A DNA stretch of 8,179 nt, from positions 1 to 8,179 of the forward strand of contig JAHEMB010000117.1 in NCBI GenBank assembly GCA_024643915.1. Reading direction: 5' to 3'. Source of the DNA: Rhodothermaceae bacterium (GTDB lineage Bacteria; Bacteroidota; Rhodothermia; Rhodothermales; JAHEMB01). Made by a program: the position numbers and the translations under genes. Shown one piece after another: positions 1-5,458 of this stretch (positions are counted from its first letter, which is position 1; every line of letters starts with the position of its first letter). The notes under the pieces were generated by a model. The model saw nothing but the letters and a program-made list of their open reading frames with translations, was not told the DNA's origin and made no database searches.

Positions 1-296
1 CCGGCGATACGCACCGTCCGCCGCCCCGTCGCTTCGTCGGCGGCGGCCACCGTCTCCGCAGCCAACGCCAAGACGGGCCGGTACAAACCGTGTTGCGCCT
101 CCCGGATCTCGAACTGGGTGGTATGTACCCCCACAGCGATGCCCCCCGCCCCGGCGGCGTGGTAGTAGCGCGTGAGGGCGCGCTGGCGCCGCTCGTCCAG
201 CTGCCCCGCCGCGTCGAGGGCGAGGGGATGCGCGGGGATGACCTGCCCCTCATGTAGCGCTTCACGTACCCAGCGCGGCGGCATCGGATAATCCAT
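1..296 (-). CDS. Dihydrodipicolinate synthase (DapA) family protein, N-terminal part only
   Basis: This open frame starts at ATG 294-296 and runs off the left edge of the window, giving 98 complete codons. The N-terminus reads MDYPMPPRWVREAL, then VIPAHPLALDAAGQLDERRQ (residues 19-38), which matches the opening strand of the DHDPS/NAL (class I aldolase) TIM barrel. Residues 49-63 (GAGGIAVGVHTTQFE) fall where DapA enzymes carry the GTTGE loop. The two threonines that relay protons are kept (T59, T60), but the surrounding residues differ, so this is probably not a lysine-biosynthesis DapA. Relatives act on 2-keto-3-deoxy sugar acids or similar pyruvate-derived aldols. The Schiff-base lysine and the YxxxN region lie outside the window, so activity cannot be judged. 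It is the last visible gene of the minus-strand block, 42 nt after the PhyH stop, and has no Shine-Dalgarno sequence. The family is fairly sure; the substrate is unknown. Confidence 0.85.
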   Translation of the reverse strand, partial: MDYPMPPRWVREALHEGQVIPAHPLALDAAGQLDERRQRALTRYYHAAGAGGIAVGVHTTQFEIREAQHGLYRPVLALAAETVAAADEATGRRTVRIA

Positions 297-302
297 GCTT
301 AA

Positions 303-358
303 GAATGAGCAATGAGAAATGCACAATTGTTCTTCTGCTCATTGTTTATTGCTCATTG
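303..358. repeat. AT-rich heptad inverted repeat overlapping the PhyH 3' end
   Basis: Two heptads, GAATGAG (303-309) and CAATGAG (310-316), face three complementary heptads, CTCATTG (338-344), TTTATTG (345-351) and CTCATTG (352-358). The left arm AATGAGCAATGAG can pair with 338-350 at 11 of 13 positions. A perfect 8-bp palindrome ACAATTGT sits in the loop at 323-330. G+C is 20 of 60 for bases 301-360, far below the flanking genes. The element fills the space between the PhyH and DapA-like genes, and its right end encodes the last residues (MSNKQ) and stop codon of PhyH. It resembles dispersed short heptameric repeats known from other bacteria, but its copy number here is unknown. It could also form a hairpin in the transcript; no U-tract follows. 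Confidence 0.7.
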
Positions 359-1172
359 TTAATTCCACCACCTGTTTTCCGTCGCGCTCCACCCACACGC
401 CGCACGGGCCGCCTTTGCTGTTGCTTCCCAGCGGCACCTCGGTGCTGTCCATTCGCAGGACGGGGTGATAGTATGGCTCGATCTTCTCAGCCCGCGCCAT
501 GATGTAATGGCCGATGAGGGCGCGGCGGAAGCGATCCGAAGAGGTGTTGGAGAAGCTGCCGTGGATGAGTTGGCCGTGAAAGAAGAGCACGTCGCCCGGC
601 GCCAGGGGGACGGGGGTGGGCGTAAGGCCCTCCGGCAGCTGCACTTCGACATCGGTGAAGCTTTGCGAGGCGTCGGCCTGCTGGGTGCAGAGAAGGGGGA
701 GCCGGTGGCTGCCGGGCACCACCTGGAGGCAGCCGTTGGCCTCGTCGCAGGCATCGAGGGCGCACCACGCGGCGATGCAGGTGCCGGGCTCGACGCGGAG
801 GAAGTGCTGATCCTGGTGTAGGGCCTGGCCGCGCCCCCCCGGCGGCTTGAAATACAGCATCGTCTGCACCGCGAAGGGCTCCTCGCCCAGGCAGGCGGCC
901 AGGCACGCCCGCAGCCGGTCGTCCGTCAGCCACGCCAGGCTGGTCACGTCCCAGCGGTGCATGTGGATCATGCGCGGGTAGCGCTTGAGGGGATCGTCGC
1001 TCGTCGGATCAGGCTCGGGCGCATCGCCGGGGTGGGCGCCGGCTTCGCGCATCGCCATGAAATGCTGCCGGTAAAAGGCCACCTCCTCTTGCGAGAAGAG
1101 GCCCGGCGCCACCGCGTAGCCCTCCTGTGCGAAGGACCGCCTGAGGTCTTCACGAGAGAATGTGTTCGTCAT
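339..1172 (-). CDS. Phytanoyl-CoA dioxygenase (PhyH) family Fe(II)/2-oxoglutarate oxygenase
   Basis: This is a 277-residue protein, a normal length for bacterial PhyH proteins, with no signal peptide, so probably cytoplasmic. The double-stranded beta-helix core is clear. The iron-binding HxD is H119-Q-D121 (ALHQDQHFL), followed by GCLQVVPGSHR (147-157), which is typical of the family. The distal iron histidine is H204 in IHGSFSNTSSDRFRR, with R216 or R217 as the likely 2-oxoglutarate carboxylate anchor. All cofactor ligands are present, so it should be an active hydroxylase or oxidative demethylase/decarboxylase, but the family is too broad to name a substrate. It lies 26 nt downstream of the epimerase gene and 42 nt upstream of the DapA-like gene, on the same strand, so it is probably co-transcribed with both. 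A start at 1172 is supported by the usual N-terminal pattern (FAQEGYAVAPGLFSQEEV); no Shine-Dalgarno sequence lies close by. The last few residues are encoded by the AT-rich repeat at 303-358. Confidence 0.95.
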   Translation of the reverse strand: MTNTFSREDLRRSFAQEGYAVAPGLFSQEEVAFYRQHFMAMREAGAHPGDAPEPDPTSDDPLKRYPRMIHMHRWDVTSLAWLTDDRLRACLAACLGEEPFAVQTMLYFKPPGGRGQALHQDQHFLRVEPGTCIAAWCALDACDEANGCLQVVPGSHRLPLLCTQQADASQSFTDVEVQLPEGLTPTPVPLAPGDVLFFHGQLIHGSFSNTSSDRFRRALIGHYIMARAEKIEPYYHPVLRMDSTEVPLGSNSKGGPCGVWVERDGKQVVELTMSNKQ

Positions 1173-1198
1173 CGCAACTTGCTTTTTTCGTTCCTAAT

Positions 1199-2248
1199 TT
1201 AGTATTGGCCGTCGCGCACCTCGAAGTGCGTGGGCTTGTCCAGGGTTGGTCCGCCGCGCTCGATCCAGTGCGCCGTCCATCGCAGCATCGCGTCAAGCGG
1301 CGTGGGCGGCGCGCCGAGGGCGGCGCAGGCACGGGCGGAATCGCTGAGCAGGGCCGTCTCTGCCTCCAGGCCGACAAAGTGCACGGGGCGGGCCATGAGA
1401 GCTCCCTGCCGCCGGGCCACGTCACGCACCGAGAGCACCTGCGGCCCGGTCAGGTTGAGCGGCATGGGCGGGCTGGCGGCGAGATCAAGCGAGCGGAGGA
1501 TCATGTCGTTGGCGTCGCCCTGCCAGATGCAGTTGAAGTGACCCATCGTCACGTCAATAGGCGCGCCGGTCGCCACCTTGCGGGCGAGGTCTACGAGGAC
1601 GCCGTAGCGCAGATCGACGGCGTAGTTGAGACGCACCAGAACGAGGGGCGTGCCCGCCTGTTGGCTTCCATACTCAAAGATCCGCTCCCGCGCCACGGCG
1701 GCGTTGGCGTACTCGCCGAGCGGGGTGAGCGCGTCTGTCTCCATCGAACCGCCCCCCACCACCGGGCTGAGGGCGTACACGTTGCCGGTGGAAAGCGCCA
1801 CGATGCGCGACGCCGGGTAGCGCTCCGCCACGTAGGCCGGAACGAGCGTGTTCACGGCCCACGTCCGCGCCGGGTTCTGCTGCGTCCCGAACTTCATCCC
1901 GACGAGGTAGATCACATTCTCAGCGTCGGGCAGATCGCGCAAGGCTTTGCGGTCCATCAGATCGCAGGCGAGGGTGCGGACGCCGCGCGCGTCGAGCCCC
2001 GCGCGGGCGGCTTGGTCGGAGAAGCGGCTGACGGCGACCACCTCGAGGCCATGCCCGGCCTCGTCGGCGGCGCGGCAGGCGCGCACGCAGAGGGACGGCC
2101 CCATCTTGCCTCCCGCCCCCAGCACGACGAGCGGCCCCCGGAGGGTGCGGATGAACGCCTTCAGGGCTGCCGAGGGCCGGGTCATCACCTCGTCGAGTTC
2201 GTCCTCGGTCGCGATGGTTTCCGGCAGCGTTTCGGTCGCTTGGGTCAT
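1199..2248 (-). CDS. NAD-dependent epimerase/dehydratase family protein (atypical extended SDR)
   Basis: The protein is 349 residues long from the chosen ATG at 2246-2248. Longer in-frame versions would run into the divergent isomerase gene and start with low-complexity, non-conserved residues. A helical leader (1-37) precedes a Rossmann fold. The dinucleotide loop is GAGGKMG (44-50), DLMD (97-99 region) is a typical adenine-pocket element, and STGNVY (153-158) matches the catalytic Ser/Thr strand of extended SDRs. In the active-site helix, Y180 is followed by A184 where the YxxxK lysine is expected (EYANAAVARER), so the canonical Tyr-Lys pair is not intact. A C-terminal substrate-binding part follows, with NLTGPQVLSVRDVA (265-278). 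It may bind NAD(H) and act on a sugar or sugar acid, with altered chemistry. It is first in the minus-strand block with PhyH and the DapA-like gene. A purine-rich GAGGAAAGACCGAGGAC precedes the ATG. Confidence 0.9.
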   Translation of the reverse strand: MTQATETLPETIATEDELDEVMTRPSAALKAFIRTLRGPLVVLGAGGKMGPSLCVRACRAADEAGHGLEVVAVSRFSDQAARAGLDARGVRTLACDLMDRKALRDLPDAENVIYLVGMKFGTQQNPARTWAVNTLVPAYVAERYPASRIVALSTGNVYALSPVVGGGSMETDALTPLGEYANAAVARERIFEYGSQQAGTPLVLVRLNYAVDLRYGVLVDLARKVATGAPIDVTMGHFNCIWQGDANDMILRSLDLAASPPMPLNLTGPQVLSVRDVARRQGALMARPVHFVGLEAETALLSDSARACAALGAPPTPLDAMLRWTAHWIERGGPTLDKPTHFEVRDGQY

Positions 2249-2312
2249 GTCCTCGGTCTTTCCTCGCTTGTTGCTATCTTCTGCGCCGTCCTTTCCATCC
2301 GCTGCGTTCCCC
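2249..2312. promoter_or_regulatory. Divergent intergenic region, probable promoters for epimerase block and isomerase
   Basis: These 64 bp separate the start codons of two divergently transcribed genes, so they should hold both promoters or regulatory sites. On the plus strand, TATCTT at 2275-2280 is a plausible -10-like element and would leave a leader of roughly 25 nt before ATG 2313. No good -35 or Bacteroidota TTTG -33 element is visible at the right spacing. No clear operator palindrome is seen. The function is inferred from position; the element itself is weak. Confidence 0.35.
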
Positions 2313-3167
2313 ATGCCCCGCCTGCTGCTCAACACCATCGCCCTCGACCCGAACCGCTGGACCGCCGACAAGACGCCGCACTTCGCGTTGTGCGACCTCC
2401 TCCTCCCCATCGCCGAAGCGGGGTTTCGCGGGCTGGAGGTGTGGCAGCACCACGTCGCCCGCGAGGACGACCGCGCCGTCGCGGCGCTGCGCCGGCAGGC
2501 CGACGACCTCGGCCTCGATTTTCCCGTCGTCGGCCTCTACCCGACGCTCCACCACGAGGGCGAAGCCGAGCGACAGGCGTTCGACACGGCGCGGCGCGTG
2601 CTCGACCACGCCCGGCGGCTGGGGGCCTCGGTCGTCAAGCTTTTCGTCGGCAGCAAAGGCACTGCGGAAACGACCGAGGCCGAGTATGCGCGCTCGTTGA
2701 CGTTCGTGCAGGCGCTGTGTGAGGAAGCCAGAACGCGCCATCTCACCCTTACCGGTGAGACGCACCCAGACACCCTCTTCGACACCCTCTCCGCTACCCG
2801 GCGATTTCTCCAAGACGTCGGCGCAGAGAACTTCAAGGTTTGCTTCCAGCCTTACGATTTCACCGACACCCCCCGCGCCGTGGCGGACTACGCGGCGCTC
2901 CGCGAGCAGGTCCTTCACGTCCACCTCCAAGGCCGGAAAGACGACGGCCTGTCCCTCCTCGCAGCAGCCGACCTGGACTACGATATCCTTCTGAAAGCTC
3001 TCGCAAGGCATCATTTCGACGGGTTTCTCTGCCTCGAGTTCGTTGCCGGCTGCGTCGTTCCCGACCCGGCCGTCTTCGACCTGGCGCATGTGCTGGAGAC
3101 CGCCCAGCAGGATCGGGATTTCGTGCTTTCCCTCGCGGCAAAACATGCTCTGGCCCTCTCACTTTAG
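2313..3167 (+). CDS. Sugar phosphate isomerase/epimerase-type TIM barrel (xylose isomerase-like, AP endonuclease 2 superfamily)
   Basis: This is a 284-residue protein, the usual size for this family, with no signal peptide, so cytoplasmic. The N-terminus MPRLLLNTIALDP is the first barrel strand and supports ATG 2313; the frame is open further upstream, but that would overlap the divergent gene. Barrel-strand ends carry the expected polar residues: E42 (GLEVW), K109 (VVKLFVG), E149-H151 (TGETH), Q179 (FKVCFQPYD), H202/H204 (LHVHLQG) and E242 (LCLEF). E149, H204 and E242 fit the divalent-metal site of this superfamily. The usual Asp at the fourth position appears to be Gln179. Members isomerise or epimerise keto sugars or related acids, and the substrate is not predictable. 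It sits alone on the plus strand, divergent from the epimerase block and convergent with the lyase operon, and probably handles an intermediate of the same pathway. No Shine-Dalgarno sequence precedes it. Confidence 0.9.
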   Translation: MPRLLLNTIALDPNRWTADKTPHFALCDLLLPIAEAGFRGLEVWQHHVAREDDRAVAALRRQADDLGLDFPVVGLYPTLHHEGEAERQAFDTARRVLDHARRLGASVVKLFVGSKGTAETTEAEYARSLTFVQALCEEARTRHLTLTGETHPDTLFDTLSATRRFLQDVGAENFKVCFQPYDFTDTPRAVADYAALREQVLHVHLQGRKDDGLSLLAAADLDYDILLKALARHHFDGFLCLEFVAGCVVPDPAVFDLAHVLETAQQDRDFVLSLAAKHALALSL

Positions 3168-3170
3168 CTG

Positions 3171-5420
3171 CTATTCCAACGGCACGATGTCCTCCCACGC
3201 CCGCCACTTGACGTAGCCAACGCGGTCCGGCGCGCCGTCGAGTTGGAGGCCGTGCGTGTTCGGCAGGGCCTCCATTAGCACCTGGCCGTCGTACAGCACC
3301 TTCAGCACCTCGGAGGCGGCGTAGCGCACCGAATCTTTCGTGGCAGTGGCGAAGACGACGTGCGCGTCTGTTTCGAGGGGGCCGTAGCGCGTCCGCCCGG
3401 CCGTCCAGGTGTAGCGAGGGCGGATGTTCTCCCGCGCCACCTCGGCGTCGAGATCGAGTTTGAGGCCGAGGTAGGACACCGCGCCTTCGCCCTGAATCGC
3501 GACACCGATGGCCTCGGGATAGCCTTCCGGGTAGAGCACCTTGAGCCGGTCCACCACATCGGTGGGGTTGACGCCGGGCGCGTGCGGGATGAGGGCCGTG
3601 ACGAACACCTCATAATCGCCCGCGCGGTAGTGGCTCGCCTGGGTCTGGTAGAGAGCGATCTCATCCTGGAAGTGCCGGTTCTCGGCGTAAAAGCTATCCT
3701 GTTTCGCCTCGTTCGCCAGGAACGCGACGAGCAACCGGCGGCCCTGCGGGAGCTTCACAGCGCCGATCGAGTCGATGGACGCCTCGTAGAAATGCGGCCC
3801 CTGGCGGTGGAGGGTCTGCGTGTGCCAGACGTTGGTGAAAGTGAAATAATCCTCCACGTCCGCGCGCACAGCATCGACCACCAGGAAGAAGCCCTCGCGC
3901 TTGAGGTAGGCGACGATCCGGTCCCAGGTGTAACCCATCGCCTCGTCGGTCAGGCGCGTGCGGCTCACGTCCACGTCCTCAAAGGTCAAGAAGTCGATTT
4001 TCTGCGTGCGCACGGGTCGATACGCGCCCGAATTGCGAATGAAATCCGGCACGCTCTGGTGCCGGTCCCGCTTGTTCTTCCGCACCACGAGCCGGTTGTG
4101 GTAATAGTCGGCGCGGTACTGGCCGAAAGGACCGCTGGGCAGGCCGCTGCGGTAGCCGCCGTCGTGCAGCAGGAGGGATCCGCCGTCCATCAACAGGGCG
4201 ATGTCGTTCTCGTCCGAATGGCCGTGGTGCATCTTCTCCTCCTCCACCGAGATCGTATGGCGGAGGAACTCGCGGTAGGCAAAACCGCCCTCCCCTTCGT
4301 CGCGGTAATTGAGCAGGAGGTAGGTGCTCTCAGGCGCCCAGCCGTTGCGGAACACGATCTTCTTGCCGATCACGTCCTCCAACACCTCCTGGCTGCCCGA
4401 AGAGGGCCGCTTCGCTTCGAGTGCGTCGTCGGCCCAGCGGTAGGCCAGGGCGAAGGAAACGCCCGCCCCCACGCCCGGCTGCGGATTCTCGGCATCGAAC
4501 TTCTCCCGCATCTGTTGGGCGATCCACTTCAGCTCCGGGTCGGCGTATTCGCTCGCCAGCTTTTCGAAGACGGCGATGAAATAATGGGCGTTGGGGTTCC
4601 AGTTGGCATCGCCGAAGTCGGGGATGGTGCGAGCCGGGGTGAAGAGGCGCTTGAAGTATTCGGCATAGTAGCGAAGGATCGGCCCATCGAAGATGTCCGC
4701 CCGGTTGGTGAGTTCGAGGTAGGAGAAGAGGGCGCGGAGCCATATGGCGTTGTAATGGCTGGCATCCTCGATCTCCCACTGCCCCAGGTTATCCGCTGCG
4801 ATGGTCTCAGCCATCTGCTTCCACCGCGCGGCGCCGGGGTGATCGGGCATGGCGAGGGCGCCGTAGAGAAGCCCTTCGGCGCGCAGAAGCGCCCGGTTGT
4901 GCGCCCCCCACTCGGGGAAATGAAAGACGAAGTAGAGGCTGTGCGCCAGGTCCCGCTCGATCTTCGCCCGCGTGGCCGCAGCCAGCACGCTGCTGTCTTT
5001 GATGCGCAGGTAGGCGCGGCTGTAGGGCGGCAGGAAGAAGAAATTGGCGAGGGCGGGGATGCCGTTGACGTACTCGGCGCGCGCGCCTGCATAGTCTGCC
5101 GGGTAGGCGTCGCGGAGGTCGCCGAAGGTCGCCAGGAGCTGGGCCGCGCGCTCGGCATGGACGGCCTCGCCCGTCTCCTCATAGAGAAAGCCGAGGAGAT
5201 CGGCGAGATAGATGGGCTGGGCGGGCGCATCGTACCCCCACAGCACGCTCGGGTTGACGTTGGCTTTCCATTGCGCGACGACCTCCGGGTAGCGCGCCCA
5301 TTCACGCGCAGCAATCTCCTGCACCGCCGCAAGGTACTCCGCCCGCTGCGCCGAAGCGACCGGCGCGAGGCTGCCGAGAAAGAGAAGCAGAGCAAAAAAA
5401 GCTGTCAAGCGTACTTTCAT
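3171..5420 (-). CDS. Exported heparinase II/III-like protein, putative polysaccharide lyase (Sec signal)
   Basis: The protein is 749 residues long. Residues 1-24 form a classic Sec signal peptide: MKVR, a hydrophobic core, then an AxA site with likely cleavage after VASA. There is no lipobox cysteine. About 25-330 look like an alpha/alpha toroid rich in Trp and Tyr, with EWGAHNRALLRAEG (170-183) and SHYNAIW (221-227) at places where heparinase-fold lyases keep Asn/His and Tyr active-site residues. The beta-sandwich part starts near RNGWAPE (358-364). It has the signature H399-G-H401-S-D403-E-N405, then DGGSLLLHDGGYRSG (412-426) and HNRLVV (441-446), as in heparinase II/III domains. The C-terminal third (about 510-749) is predominantly beta-like and has no recognised sorting domain. 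The mature protein has no cysteine. The gene starts 38 nt after the other lyase gene, so it is probably in the same operon. The superfamily is fairly sure; the exact PL family and substrate are unknown. Confidence 0.85.
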   Translation of the reverse strand: MKVRLTAFFALLLFLGSLAPVASAQRAEYLAAVQEIAAREWARYPEVVAQWKANVNPSVLWGYDAPAQPIYLADLLGFLYEETGEAVHAERAAQLLATFGDLRDAYPADYAGARAEYVNGIPALANFFFLPPYSRAYLRIKDSSVLAAATRAKIERDLAHSLYFVFHFPEWGAHNRALLRAEGLLYGALAMPDHPGAARWKQMAETIAADNLGQWEIEDASHYNAIWLRALFSYLELTNRADIFDGPILRYYAEYFKRLFTPARTIPDFGDANWNPNAHYFIAVFEKLASEYADPELKWIAQQMREKFDAENPQPGVGAGVSFALAYRWADDALEAKRPSSGSQEVLEDVIGKKIVFRNGWAPESTYLLLNYRDEGEGGFAYREFLRHTISVEEEKMHHGHSDENDIALLMDGGSLLLHDGGYRSGLPSGPFGQYRADYYHNRLVVRKNKRDRHQSVPDFIRNSGAYRPVRTQKIDFLTFEDVDVSRTRLTDEAMGYTWDRIVAYLKREGFFLVVDAVRADVEDYFTFTNVWHTQTLHRQGPHFYEASIDSIGAVKLPQGRRLLVAFLANEAKQDSFYAENRHFQDEIALYQTQASHYRAGDYEVFVTALIPHAPGVNPTDVVDRLKVLYPEGYPEAIGVAIQGEGAVSYLGLKLDLDAEVARENIRPRYTWTAGRTRYGPLETDAHVVFATATKDSVRYAASEVLKVLYDGQVLMEALPNTHGLQLDGAPDRVGYVKWRAWEDIVPLE

Positions 5421-5458
5421 GGTGAGCAGATAGCAGGTTGTTCAGCAAGAAAACGTCC

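Noticed and set aside
1947..2312. Longer in-frame start for the isomerase
   Set aside because: The extra 122 residues would lie antisense inside the epimerase gene and are Ser/Arg/Pro-rich. The barrel begins exactly at the ATG at 2313.
2249..2410. 54-codon N-terminal extension of the epimerase gene
   Set aside because: The frame is open, but the extension would overlap the start of the divergent isomerase gene and has no SDR-like sequence. The ATG at 2248 follows a purine-rich stretch and gives a normal length.
1160..2722. Open frame of 520 codons on the plus strand
   Set aside because: It overlaps the epimerase gene antisense and the isomerase gene out of frame, and ends in Arg/Pro-rich low-complexity sequence. 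There is no family motif.
5427..5449. TATCTG box just before the 749-residue lyase start as an internal promoter
   Set aside because: It is only 6 nt from the ATG and has no matching -35 element. A leaderless start is possible but unsupported.
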